Source of the DNA: Frisingicoccus caecimuris
GTDB taxonomy: Bacteria; Bacillota; Clostridia; Lachnospirales; Lachnospiraceae
Direction of reading: 5' to 3'
DNA length: 64,000 bases
Assembly (NCBI RefSeq): GCF_004340975.1
Contig: NZ_SLXA01000004.1
Coordinates: 124,001-188,000 of the forward strand
Made by a program: the position numbers and the translations under genes. Of this stretch, positions 17,210-25,185 are shown piece after piece. The notes beneath the pieces were generated by a model, which ran no database searches, was not told where the DNA came from, and worked only from the letters and a program-made list of their open reading frames with translations. Position 1 is the stretch's first letter; each line of letters begins with the position of its first letter.

Positions 17210-17482
17210 TTACAACCCATTTCTGTAAATCTCATTGATCACAGTCTGGGCATGTTCCATTTCTTTTTTCTGGATGATCGCATCCCTTTCACTTAAGATT
17301 GCAAGCATCTCATCCACCAGATTCTCGATTCGGGGATCACTTACCCGATACAAATATCCAAGCATCCGAGTGGCAGTATAGTCTGTGTTCATATTTTTAA
17401 AGGCAATTTCTTCACAGAACTCTTTGGGATATCCTCTATCCAGCAAAACCTTGTATAATTCATCGGTTCGTTCCGATACCAT
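17210..17482 (-). CDS. Conserved hypothetical protein, 90 residues
   Basis: A short soluble helical protein (ERTDELYKVLLDRGYPKEFCEEIAFKNMNTDYTATRMLGYLY) without motifs of known function. It lies between the acetyltransferase and peptide deformylase genes and may share their transcript (gap 29 bp to deformylase). Not recognised beyond being typical of Clostridia. Confidence 0.65.
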   Translation of the reverse strand: MVSERTDELYKVLLDRGYPKEFCEEIAFKNMNTDYTATRMLGYLYRVSDPRIENLVDEMLAILSERDAIIQKKEMEHAQTVINEIYRNGL

Positions 17483-17511
17483 AAGCAGTTACTCCTGTAA
17501 TTTTAAAATTT

Positions 17512-17922
17512 TTAAATCAATATTCCTTCCAAATGATCCAATTCATGCTGACAAATCTGTGCCGGCCAGCCACTCAGTTTCTGCCGTTGCTTTTTCCAAT
17601 TCATATCATGATATTCTACTTCGATATTTTCATATCGTGTTGTTTTCCGCACACCGGTAAGCGACAGACATCCTTCTTCTGTTTCATATGGAGTATCCTT
17701 GCTCAGCAAAGCCGGATTAAACATCACGATATCTACGAATCCCATATTTACAATAATCACTCTCTTTTTCACACCGATCATATTTGCAGCCATACCTACA
17801 CACCCGGCACGATTTGCCTGTAAGGTGTCCTGTAAATCCTTTCCCACCTGCAGATCTGCCTTTGTAGCAGGTTCTGATTTTTGTCCCAGAAAGAGCACAT
17901 CTTTCATTATCGGTTTTACCAT
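17512..17922 (-). CDS. Peptide deformylase-like protein, atypical active-site loop
   Basis: The 136-residue protein has two of three deformylase motifs intact: EGCLS (metal-binding Cys, about residue 81) and HELDH (two metal-binding His and the catalytic Glu, about residue 125). The first motif reads GMAANMIG rather than the usual GLAAPQIG, so the Gln that stabilises the transition state is Met. Family members remove the formyl group from nascent proteins. The substitution suggests lower activity or another substrate, as in accessory deformylases of Clostridia. The end after HLEGILI is short. Confidence 0.85.
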   Translation of the reverse strand: MVKPIMKDVLFLGQKSEPATKADLQVGKDLQDTLQANRAGCVGMAANMIGVKKRVIIVNMGFVDIVMFNPALLSKDTPYETEEGCLSLTGVRKTTRYENIEVEYHDMNWKKQRQKLSGWPAQICQHELDHLEGILI

Positions 17923-18031
17923 CTATCATTCCTCCATGTCATATTATCTCTTTTTCAATCCCTCCGAACCATATAGTGATTATATCAACAATATTATATT
18001 TCTACCATAGAGAGGTTTTTTCATTTTCATT

Positions 18032-18499
18032 CTAATTTTGTCTCAGTAAGGGATTTCGATCTACTGCTGAGATGAGTTTCTCCAACGATACTTCAAACCG
18101 TTGATCATCTTCCCCCGTTCGTTTTACCGGACCTTTCAAATGATGCTTTTTCTTTGCATTTCTTGCCTTCTTCGCCAGATGACGTTCCATCAGCATCTGA
18201 TCAATATTTTCATTTGTATACCATTTACCGCTCTGATGGATGCCATAAGCACCTTTTCCCAGAATCATTGCAGCCACACCATAATCCTGTGTCACAACAA
18301 TATCTCCCTTCTGGCACAGACTGACCAGTTTAAAATCTACTGCATCAGCACCGGCTCCCACTGTGATCACTTCACTGTAATCTGAATACAAAACATGATT
18401 TGTATCACATAAGAGAATAACCGGAATTTCATATTTCTTTGCTGTCTTTTCTACGATTGGCACTACAGGACAAGCATCCGCATCTACTAATATTCTCAT
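18032..18499 (-). CDS. YaiI/YqxD family protein (DUF188)
   Basis: The full 155-residue sequence matches the YaiI/YqxD family. It starts MRILVDADACPV, with conserved Asp residues typical of a PIN-like nuclease fold, and continues VTQDYGVAAMILGKGAYGIHQSG. No activity has been established that I know of. It overlaps the upstream MmcQ-type gene by 4 bp (ATGA), so both are translated from one transcript. Confidence 0.9.
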   Translation of the reverse strand: MRILVDADACPVVPIVEKTAKKYEIPVILLCDTNHVLYSDYSEVITVGAGADAVDFKLVSLCQKGDIVVTQDYGVAAMILGKGAYGIHQSGKWYTNENIDQMLMERHLAKKARNAKKKHHLKGPVKRTGEDDQRFEVSLEKLISAVDRNPLLRQN

Positions 18500-18834
18500 T
18501 TTTTCTTTCCTTTCGTCAGATCATAACTTTCCCCAATCATCCGCCGGATATCTTTATCCGGAATAGAGCCATCCAGGATAATAGAATTCCAGTGTGTTTT
18601 GTTCATATGATAAGCTGGGACAACAGATTCAAAAGCATTTCTCCAGAACTCTCTCCATTCCGGATCACATTTTACATTTATCCATACATAACCATCTTTA
18701 TCATAAATAAGCGCAAATGTTTTCTTATTTTCCTTATGACGCATAACACACCAGTTATCATCATGAAATGGATAATCTTCATATACATCTTGAAATGAAT
18801 GGCAATATTGTATTGCCTCCTGCCTTGTCTGCAT
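18496..18834 (-). CDS. MmcQ/YjbR family DNA-binding-like protein
   Basis: The 112-residue protein has the MmcQ/YjbR fold signature: WCVMRHKENKKTFALIYDKDGYVWINVKCDPEWREFWR and then YHMNKTHWNSIILDGSIPD. These proteins resemble the DNA-binding double-wing fold, but their roles are mostly unknown. It is the first gene of a pair with yaiI. Confidence 0.88.
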   Translation of the reverse strand: MQTRQEAIQYCHSFQDVYEDYPFHDDNWCVMRHKENKKTFALIYDKDGYVWINVKCDPEWREFWRNAFESVVPAYHMNKTHWNSIILDGSIPDKDIRRMIGESYDLTKGKKK

Positions 18835-18926
18835 AGCTTCTCCTCATTTTTATATTTCCTTATGTTGATCTATCTATATATTGTACTCGCAGCCGTAAAT
18901 AAAATCTACAGCATGTCCATAATAAA

Positions 18927-18970
18927 AATGCCCATTCACGAGACCATTTACAGATCTGTGAATGAGCATT
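18927..18970 (-). terminator. Rho-independent terminator-like hairpin
   Basis: AATGCTCATTCAC pairs with GTGAATGGGCATT with one mismatch and is followed on the minus strand by a T-run. The surrounding 18835-19217 holds no gene that I can support. It may mark the end of the old transcript that included the tRNA-Arg gene. Confidence 0.5.
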
Positions 18971-19217
18971 GTCATTCGATAACTTATATAGAGTTGTCAT
19001 TCAATGAATTTTTGCTAAGAAAGTACTGATTTTAACAATACTTAACGCTAACCATACTGGCGAAAACAGCATCGTCGCCATAATTCCTTAGAAGAATTCA
19101 TTTTCATGTTTTGGAAATAGGTACTTTTTCGTTGGGAAAATTTCTTTGCCCGAGTCCCCATTTCGTTTGCAATTCTGAGGGTAAAACGGAGCGTTTTTTA
19201 CACCGTTATAAAGACAA

Positions 19218-19255
19218 ATCGGAATGATTTCACAATTTCTGCTAATCATTCCGAT
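19218..19255 (-). terminator. Hairpin just after the tRNA-Arg fragment
   Basis: ATCGGAATGAT and ATCATTCCGAT form a perfect 11 bp stem, followed on the minus strand by TTTGTCTTTAT. It starts seven bases past the 3' end of the tRNA fragment, where a tRNA terminator belongs. Confidence 0.7.
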
Positions 19256-19261
19256 ACCCAC

Positions 19262-19303
19262 CGTCGACAAGAGGATTTGAACCTCCGACCCTTCGCTTAG
19301 GAG
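19262..19303 (-). other. Left attachment site: 3' half of a tRNA-Arg(CCT) gene
   Basis: On the minus strand this reads CTCCTAAGCGAAGGGTCGGA and on to GGTTCAAATCCTCTTGTCGAC plus G. That is an anticodon loop with CCT, a variable region, a T arm and the 3' acceptor strand. The 5' half (acceptor GTCGACA and D arm) is missing on the higher-coordinate side. Tyrosine integrases commonly use tRNA 3' ends and leave a partial copy at one end. The intact tRNA should lie at the other end, beyond the window. TTAGGAG/CTCCTAA forms a small inverted repeat at the border. Confidence 0.75.
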
Positions 19304-19594
19304 AGGCACTCCTAAAGGTCAATCAGCTACCTTCTAAGTTTAAATAATCCCCGTATTTACTGGGTTTTCACGGCATCAGAATGTTATCCTGTACCTCGGT
19401 ATTTCTGCTAATTTTAAGGTGTTTTATGCCCTTCAATTTGCAGGTAATTAGCAAAAAAGCAGGAGTTGGGAAAATACTAAATAGTAAAAACAAGTCGTTG
19501 CTGTGTGGGTGCGTCCCATCTGGTGTTAGGACAGTTCTCCTGATCTGCTCTGGAACTTCTCTAGAACAGTATGTAAATAATAGCCTGAAAGAAA

Positions 19595-19621
19595 GAGGAC
19601 AACCCATGTTGGATTGTCCTC
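19595..19621 (-). terminator. Terminator after the 92-residue ORF
   Basis: On the minus strand GAGGACAATCC pairs with GGGTTGTCCTC, followed by TTTCTTTC. It begins a few bases past the stop codon at 19627. Confidence 0.7.
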
Positions 19622-19626
19622 CTAAG

Positions 19627-19905
19627 TCATAAGGATAACTCGCATTCAGTTTGTGTTGCTTCAGAAGTTGATTTTCCTTTTATAATCTCATACCTCCTTC
19701 CACCACAATTTTCTTGTAGCATATTTTGTATCACGCTGTAAGGTACATCGAATACATAGTGTGAAAAATCTTCTAATTGTTTCTTAGGATATTCTGACAA
19801 ACAAAAGTGTTTCAGTTCCAACCAAACTGCACGCTTATGATAGGGCAGGTCAGATATATACTGACATCCTATTTTGGCCTGCATATCCGTAAAAATATCT
19901 TTCAA
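19627..19905 (-). CDS. Hypothetical ICE protein next to the integrase
   Basis: A 92-residue soluble protein (KDIFTDMQAKIGCQYISDLPYHKRAVWLELKHF). It is the last gene before the left end, 87 bp beyond the integrase stop, with its own terminator. The YISDLPYH segment and the position suggest an element-borne accessory protein. I do not recognise a function. Confidence 0.6.
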   Translation of the reverse strand: MKDIFTDMQAKIGCQYISDLPYHKRAVWLELKHFCLSEYPKKQLEDFSHYVFDVPYSVIQNMLQENCGGRRYEIIKGKSTSEATQTECELSL

Positions 19906-19992
19906 TCAATCACTCCAATCTTAATACGATATAGCAGAAGGAGCCATTGCTCCATAGATGATTACTCATCCATTTGCAACGGCTCCTCAGTG

Positions 19993-21372
19993 TCATATGG
20001 TTTTCGCCAGTGATTTCAAAAGGGCTGCCATTTCTGGATTGGCAAGAAGTTTCTGAAGCAGCTCCTGTTCAGTCTGTGTTTCTTTAGGTTCGGTTGTTTC
20101 CTCCGGTTCTTCAACTGCTGGGGTTGATTTGCCCTGGTAAAACTGCTCTTCAAATCGTTGCGCATTTAAGCGTCTGTCCTCATCTATGATATGAGAATAC
20201 ACATCAGCTACCATCTTCATTTGTGCATGGCCGGAATCACCCTGTACGGACTTCATATCGCCACCGTTGAGTTTCAGCTTATAAGTGATACTTGAATGTC
20301 TGAAACTGTGAAATACAACAGGCGGCAAGTCATGATCTTTGATCAGCTTTCCTAAAGCTCGATTGATAACCTGTCCTTCAATCGGTCTGCCACAGGTAGA
20401 AGCGAATACGAGATTAAAGTCCAAGTATTCGTCTCCAAACAGTGCCTTGTAGTTTTCAATTTCCTCATGCCGATCAACAAGCATTTCCGCAACTGTTTTC
20501 GGAAGAAATATCTTTCGGATACTGGTTTTTGTTTTCGGCTCTTTAAGCACCAGTGCTGTGTGTGTACTTGCCAGCGCAGGCGGGAACTTAAAGACTACTC
20601 CTTTTTCACCCAACTGTTCCAACGCATTACGATTAACACGCTGAAGTTCTTTGTTGACAAAGATGTAGGCACATCCATTTTTTATACTGTCCTCTGAAAT
20701 GTCGATACAGTCCCAGGTCAGTCCGAGAAGCTCACCCATTCGCAATGAGCAGGAAAAAGCAAGATTCAGTGCCAATGCCAAATTGTCATCATCACAGACT
20801 TCCAATGCTTTGAACAGTGTTTCTGCTGTCCAGATTGCTCGCTCTTTATGTTCTTCTTTTGGAAGGGTAGCATTAAGAACAGGATTCCTTGACATCAGTT
20901 CCCATTTTACTGCCTGATTAAAGGCATTGCGGAGCAGCTTATGAATCTCTCTGACTGTATGAGCCGTGAGATATTCATTGTTTGGCCTGCGGTTATTTAC
21001 CACCTTTGACTTGACCGATAATAAGCCCTGATAAAATTTGTCCATAGTTCTTGGTGTCAGATCTTCCAGTTTAATATCTCCAATCAGCGGAGTAATATAA
21101 TTGAGGATCAGGCTTCGCCTTGCTTCATAGGTCGATAATGCCCAGGTATTCACACCATAAATAGACATGTATTCTTCCAGAAGATCACTGACCGTCTTAG
21201 CGGAAGGGGTAATAAAAGTACCTGTCTCCTGTTCAAATTCCACCTGCACTTTGCGCTTTTTAGCTTCGGCATTAGTGGCAAAGGTTTCCCACTTTTGCCT
21301 CTTTACGCCGTTTTCATCCGTATAGCTGTAAACCACAGAATAGCGGTTTTTTCTCTTAACAATAGATGCCAT
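19993..21372 (-). CDS. int: Tyrosine recombinase (ICE integrase)
   Basis: The 459-residue protein has an AP2-like arm-binding N terminus (SIVKRKNRYSVVYSYTDENGVKRQKWETF), a core-binding domain and a catalytic domain. Catalytic residues are visible: Arg in SLRMGELLGLTW, HSFRHS (His-x-x-Arg), GHAQ and the nucleophile Tyr in VADVYSH. It would integrate and excise the element at the tRNA-Arg site 690 bp away. The start at 21372 has AAGGAGG eight bases upstream; a longer frame to 21414 has no such site. The C-terminal 50 residues are acidic and Glu/Thr-rich. Confidence 0.95.
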   Translation of the reverse strand: MASIVKRKNRYSVVYSYTDENGVKRQKWETFATNAEAKKRKVQVEFEQETGTFITPSAKTVSDLLEEYMSIYGVNTWALSTYEARRSLILNYITPLIGDIKLEDLTPRTMDKFYQGLLSVKSKVVNNRRPNNEYLTAHTVREIHKLLRNAFNQAVKWELMSRNPVLNATLPKEEHKERAIWTAETLFKALEVCDDDNLALALNLAFSCSLRMGELLGLTWDCIDISEDSIKNGCAYIFVNKELQRVNRNALEQLGEKGVVFKFPPALASTHTALVLKEPKTKTSIRKIFLPKTVAEMLVDRHEEIENYKALFGDEYLDFNLVFASTCGRPIEGQVINRALGKLIKDHDLPPVVFHSFRHSSITYKLKLNGGDMKSVQGDSGHAQMKMVADVYSHIIDEDRRLNAQRFEEQFYQGKSTPAVEEPEETTEPKETQTEQELLQKLLANPEMAALLKSLAKTI

Positions 21373-21385
21373 GCAAAACACCTCC

Positions 21386-21601
21386 TTACTCTCTTGTTTC
21401 GAGCCATGCATCAAAACTGCTTTTCACGATTCTGATGCCACTATTCAATCGAACACTCTGAAACACATTCTGATTTATCAGCTTATATGCAGTGGGGCGG
21501 CTTATTCCAAGAATCTGCCGAATTTCTGCAACAGTATAGCTTTTCTTATTCGGAGCAGTTTTTGAAACTCCATTTAATTCAGCGATGCGATCTTCAAACA
21601 T
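21386..21601 (-). CDS. Excisionase-like helix-turn-helix protein (71 residues)
   Basis: A single small winged helix of the excisionase type is seen (YTVAEIRQILGISRPTAYKLINQNVFQSVRLNSGIRI). Its stop is 14 bp from the integrase start, so it is the best candidate for the directionality factor of this integrase. The N terminus MFEDRIAELN is nearly identical to that of the 80-residue paralogue upstream, indicating duplication. Confidence 0.85.
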   Translation of the reverse strand: MFEDRIAELNGVSKTAPNKKSYTVAEIRQILGISRPTAYKLINQNVFQSVRLNSGIRIVKSSFDAWLETRE

Positions 21602-22008
21602 GCTGCCACCTCCTCATTTTTGATAACTTTCTTATAGTGGGATTGAGAGTTATACCAATCCTCGAAGCTATCTATGTAAATACGGGTATACATGCCAACC
21701 TTTACGGTTTTAAAGGGTTTCTTCTTCATCAAGTCATATAGGGTTCCTTCAGCAATCCCAAGTAAGCGGGCAGTTTCCTGAATTGACATTGTGATGGATG
21801 TCCAATTCTTTCCCGGTGCTTCACCAATTATTTTCTTATAATGAAGCTGGTTGGCGTACCAGTTTTCAAAGCTCTCGATCATCACACGCATCTTACCGCC
21901 TATGATAACCGTATCAAAATAGTTCTTTTTTACGAGCCAGTATGATTCCGTCTTGCCAAGCCCAAGAAGCCGACGCATTTCTCGCACGGACATGCTTTTC
22001 TTTTTCAT
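21574..22008 (-). CDS. Double excisionase-like helix-turn-helix protein (144 residues)
   Basis: Two tandem domains of about 55 residues each carry the same fold: MSVREMRRLLGLGKTESYWLVKKNYFDTVIIGGKMRV and MSIQETARLLGIAEGTLYDLMKKKPFKTVKVGMYTRI, each followed by a FE(N/D)WY motif. The gene overlaps the downstream 71-residue gene by 28 bp. It probably binds repeated sites near the element end to help excision or to regulate it. Confidence 0.8.
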   Translation of the reverse strand: MKKKSMSVREMRRLLGLGKTESYWLVKKNYFDTVIIGGKMRVMIESFENWYANQLHYKKIIGEAPGKNWTSITMSIQETARLLGIAEGTLYDLMKKKPFKTVKVGMYTRIYIDSFEDWYNSQSHYKKVIKNEEVAACLKIASLN

Positions 22009-22058
22009 TGTGTTTTCCTCCGATTCATTTTTTTCGGCTCGTCAGCCGTTAGGGTATG

Positions 22059-22092
22059 CTATATAGCCAAGCATCTCTGCTTGGCTATATAG
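22059..22092. promoter_or_regulatory. Perfect 15 bp inverted repeat between excisionase-like genes
   Basis: CTATATAGCCAAGCA and its exact complement are separated by TCTC. There is no T-run, so an operator or RNA switch is more likely than a simple terminator. Confidence 0.5.
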
Positions 22093-22147
22093 TAGGGAAA
22101 ATCGGAGAAAAAGTGAAATGTGCAAATCCGACATTTCAAGGAATTTT

Positions 22148-22390
22148 TCACACTTGACAAGTATCCATTTGTTTATCAAGCCAATCGTCAAAGCTCTTTT
22201 TTGAAATACGGATATTGCCGCCGATACGGACACTGTGAAATACGCCAGATTTCACAAGATTATAGGCAGAATTCCTGCCGATGCCTAAAATGTCCTGGAT
22301 CTCATCTACTGTATAAATTCTTTTCTCATATGGAATACTCGGCATAGCTTCTGTATCCTTATTTAATGCTGCAATTCTATCCTCAAACAT
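22148..22390 (-). CDS. Excisionase-like helix-turn-helix protein (80 residues)
   Basis: This small protein has the same fold and start as the 71-residue gene (MFEDRIAALN, then YTVDEIQDILGIGRNSAYNLVKSGVFHSVRIGGNIRI). It overlaps the mazF stop by 8 bp, so the pair may behave like a toxin with a DNA-binding partner. Alternatively it is simply another element regulator. Confidence 0.8.
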   Translation of the reverse strand: MFEDRIAALNKDTEAMPSIPYEKRIYTVDEIQDILGIGRNSAYNLVKSGVFHSVRIGGNIRISKKSFDDWLDKQMDTCQV

Positions 22391-22769
22391 GAGAAATCCT
22401 CCTTTCTGCTTTCAGCTCTTTTTCTGCGCCCATGCTGATAAATAGGGGTAAAACAATCTTTTCCATAGATTGTTTATCAAGCTGTGTTACTTTCTCTTTG
22501 AGACGGCTTTTATCAATCGTGCGCACCTGTTCAAAGAGAATAATTGAATTTTCGGGAAGCCCGTCAACATCTTTCAAATAGTAATGTGTCGGCAGCTTCG
22601 TTTTCTTTCGTACTCGGCTCGTAATGGCAGCAACAATGACCGTAGGGCTGAACCTGTTTCCTGTATCATTGGAAAGAATGAGGACAGGTCTTGTGCCGCC
22701 CTGTTCAGAGCCGATATGCGGATCAAGTTTTGCGTAGTAAATATCTCCACGCCTGACAGTTCTTTTCAT
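22383..22769 (-). CDS. mazF: MazF/PemK-family endoribonuclease toxin
   Basis: The 128-residue protein begins VRRGDIYYAKLDPHIGSEQGGTRPVLILSND, the strongly conserved MazF/PemK core, and continues PTVIVAAITSR. The family cleaves mRNA at short sequences. The start at 22769 has GGAGGG upstream; frames reaching 22862 lack one. No classical MazE antitoxin is visible next to it; the overlapping 80-residue DNA-binding protein is the only candidate partner. It may stabilise the ICE in the cell. Confidence 0.9.
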   Translation of the reverse strand: MKRTVRRGDIYYAKLDPHIGSEQGGTRPVLILSNDTGNRFSPTVIVAAITSRVRKKTKLPTHYYLKDVDGLPENSIILFEQVRTIDKSRLKEKVTQLDKQSMEKIVLPLFISMGAEKELKAERRISHV

Positions 22770-22869
22770 TTGAATGCCCTCCAATCTATATTTGACATAC
22801 GGTTTCTGTCTATGTAATAAGCCAGGCAAAAGGCTTTTTGAGGTCGGGAGCATATAAAACAAAGCTCTG

Positions 22870-23367
22870 TTCTCAGTAATAACCTTGTGTCTGGCTTTAT
22901 GGTCATGGCATTTCTATTTGTCCTCGACACCCCGAAATGCAAATGTGCAAAAGCGCAGGGAAGTCGCCAAACGGTCAGCAGCGAACTGACTCCACGGGAG
23001 TTTCACCCCAACTGACGGTCTGCCAGAGCCGCCCTCATTGCCTGCGGCGGATTGGATACCGCTCGGACTGTGACTGGACGGGAGTACCATTATGCTCTTT
23101 GTGGGTTATGGCGGAACCGGGGGCTACCCGATATTTGGAGTCAGTATAGGCTCGCTCACCACCTTTCATCGCTATTTGCTTGTCGGCAGGTCTTGGCGTA
23201 CTGCTCCGCACGCTTATGCTCATCACAATCACAAAGAGGACGTATTTGGCGAATGACTATTTGGTTGTCAAGGAACAATCCTGTTTTCGCCACACAAAGG
23301 AAAACAGGGTGGAGGATTTCGTCCTCTCACCCTGTCGCCAATGGGAACCTATAAATTTCCCCTCATA
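22870..23367. other. GC-rich gene-free interval inside the ICE
   Basis: Roughly 500 bp with no gene I can support; a 65-codon minus-strand frame (23035-23232) has low-complexity composition and no ribosome binding site. It contains repeated AACTGAC words and several hairpins, which hints at a structured RNA or a protein-binding region. Confidence 0.4.
23304..23335 (-). terminator. Terminator after the sigma-like gene
   Basis: On the minus strand ACAGGGTGAGAGGA pairs with TCCTCCACCCTGT around CGAAA and is followed by TTTTCCTTT. It starts 33 bp past the stop codon. Confidence 0.7.
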
Positions 23368-23793
23368 TTAAAATATTTTTTTGATTTTTTCTTTTAACCT
23401 GTCCATTCGCCTGTAAACCGCCTTTTCGGTAATCTTCAGATACCTGGCGATTTCATGGGTGCTATACCCCTGGATCTTCATCAGAACAATCTGAAGGGTA
23501 AGCCTGTCCACTGTGATCAATACATGATACAATTCCTGATTCTCAATATGATCCAGGAAGTCCTGTACTGTTTTCGGTTCTGCCTGATCTGTGGATGCTG
23601 CTACGGTATCCAGATATGTACCTGTTTCCTGCACACGCTCGTAATATCATCTGTCTGAATTAAACACCTGGCGGTCATAGAGACGGATTGCTTCAATCGT
23701 ATCTTCGGTAACACCGCTGTCTCTTAAAATTTTTTCTTCTTTCTCTTTCCAGAGTTTCCATTTATACTCTGCTTTTCCATGGTTATATGCCAT
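23368..23793 (-). pseudogene. Sigma-70 region 4-like ICE regulator interrupted by an in-frame TGA
   Basis: From ATG 23793 the frame reads MAYNHGKAEYKWKLWKEKEEK and on to DRQVFNSDR. It meets TGA at 23647-23649 and then continues in the same frame as YYERVQETGTYLDTVAAST. The end is a sigma-like helix-turn-helix (ILQ...YSTHEIARYLKITEKAVYRRMDRLKEKIKKIF). Uninterrupted relatives on Tn1549-type elements have an Arg-rich stretch at this point, as I recall, so TGA probably replaced CGA. A GTG at 23634 could restart translation to give an 88-residue fragment. A ribosome binding site precedes the first ATG. Confidence 0.7.
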
Positions 23794-24309
23794 TTTCCTT
23801 ACCTCCAATCTGATTTGTTTGAACATTCAGATTGGAAAGGGCGGAGAACGGCAGCCGATACCGGAAGAAGGCTTGTCCTTATTTCCGACAAATATCGACA
23901 AACAAAAAACCGCAAAGGCTGTTAAACCTTTGCGGTAATAAGAAAAATAAGAACTATTATGTAGAAATATAGCTTCTACATTCGGGGCGTGAGAGTGCCA
24001 CCAATAGCAGAAGCTTTTTTTAACAAATTATCCTCATTTTTATGTAAGAAGATGTAAATAGTCGCTGCTTCGGATCAGCAGCGGGGTGGTCACATCAGAC
24101 CAGCACATAAAAAATCCCTCCAAACCAAAAACGATGGATTGGGGGGATGCGCATGACAATTTACCCTGCCAAAACCTCGTTTTTTTTATTGGCAGGGTAT
24201 GTTTTATCTCAGGTTTATTATTTCCGCACTTTCAATTTCGTAATTATTGTCACTGCTCCTCAAAAATGGAGATGAAATTATTCTGAGGAGCAGTTTTTAT
24301 ATTGTATAC
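23794..24309. other. Intergenic interval with three hairpins
   Basis: No gene is supported. Stems are at 23909-23936 (ACCGCAAAGG, perfect 10 bp), 24162-24199 (TACCCTGCCAA, perfect 11 bp) and 24252-24294 (ACTGCTCCTCA, perfect 11 bp, followed by a T-run on the plus strand). They separate the regulatory end of the ICE from its cargo. Confidence 0.6.
24252..24294 (+). terminator. Strong hairpin with plus-strand T-run
   Basis: ACTGCTCCTCA and TGAGGAGCAGT are exact complements and TTTTTATATT follows. It lies just past the end of the polyferredoxin gene and could stop transcription entering the cargo from the left. Confidence 0.6.
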
Positions 24310-25185
24310 CTACTTTTCTGCTTTATTTTTAAAAAGTTGAATTTTAATTGCCGAGGTAGGGCATATTGCTTTACACTTTCCGCAGCGAATACACTCCAGA
24401 CTGTTTGCATTGTTTACCGGATTACATCCCATTTTGCAGACATTTGCACAAGCACCGCAGTTGACACATTTTTCCGAATCCACACGGTAGCGCAGAATGG
24501 AAACCGGGTTGAATAAGGAATATATTGCGCCTAAAGGGCAGATGTACTTACAAAATGGCCGATAAATCATAATAGACAGCAAAATGGTTACAACCAGGAT
24601 AATGTTTTTCCATGCATATAACCATCCTACCGTAGCTCGCATGGCCTCATTCAACAGCACCAACGGGATTCCGCCCTCCAGAGTTCCCACTGGGCAGATC
24701 AGTTTGCAGAACCAAGGATAGCCCTGTCCAATCATGTCGGTGAGGTAGAGCGGCAAAAGGATGACAAAGACCAAAAGAATCACATATTTCAACCATCGCA
24801 GTTGTTTGTCGCCCTTGAATGTATGGACTTTCAGTTTGGATGGCAAGGGAATCTTATTCAGCAGATCTTGGATCAGACCAAACGGACAGAGCCAGCCACA
24901 CACAAAACGTCCCATGATTGTGCCGACCAGAATCATAAATCCGGCCACATAAAACGCAAACTTATATTCATAGCTGCCGATGGTAGCCTGTAACGCACCA
25001 ATGGGACAGGCAGCAACCGCGCCAGGGCAGGAATAGCAATTCATCCCTGGCACACATACATTTTTGATCTTTCCCTGATAAATCTTTCCCCGGACAAAAC
25101 CGATGAGATAACTATTTGTAATAACCGCCCATAAAACTTGAAAAAAGTGGCGGAAACGTTCTGACTTTTTTACTTTCTTATCCAA
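24310..25185 (-). CDS. Membrane-bound polyferredoxin (NapH/YccM-like 4Fe-4S protein)
   Basis: The protein has about five hydrophobic segments and several Cys clusters. CGWLCPFGLIQDLL and CKYICPLGAIYSLF are the paired CxxxCP motifs of NapH/NosR-type proteins. Two ferredoxin clusters (CVNCGACANVCKMGC and CIRCGKCKAICP) stand at the C terminus. It should move electrons across or along the membrane. The likely start is TTG 25185, which overlaps the CD1871A-type stop. An upstream frame to 25257 reads through that small gene and lacks a start signal. It ends a redox operon with a thioredoxin-like lipoprotein. Confidence 0.85.
   Translation of the reverse strand: MDKKVKKSERFRHFFQVLWAVITNSYLIGFVRGKIYQGKIKNVCVPGMNCYSCPGAVAACPIGALQATIGSYEYKFAFYVAGFMILVGTIMGRFVCGWLCPFGLIQDLLNKIPLPSKLKVHTFKGDKQLRWLKYVILLVFVILLPLYLTDMIGQGYPWFCKLICPVGTLEGGIPLVLLNEAMRATVGWLYAWKNIILVVTILLSIMIYRPFCKYICPLGAIYSLFNPVSILRYRVDSEKCVNCGACANVCKMGCNPVNNANSLECIRCGKCKAICPTSAIKIQLFKNKAEK

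Noticed and set aside
19262-19345. Complete tRNA gene at the ICE border
   Set aside because: Only the anticodon loop to 3' end matches a tRNA; the acceptor 5' strand GTCGACA and D arm are absent.
19381-19632. 83-codon plus-strand frame near the ICE left end
   Set aside because: Weak start context; it covers the minus-strand terminator of the neighbouring gene and has no family pattern.
23035-23232. 65-codon minus-strand frame in the GC-rich ICE interval
   Set aside because: Low-complexity basic composition and no ribosome binding site; more likely non-coding.
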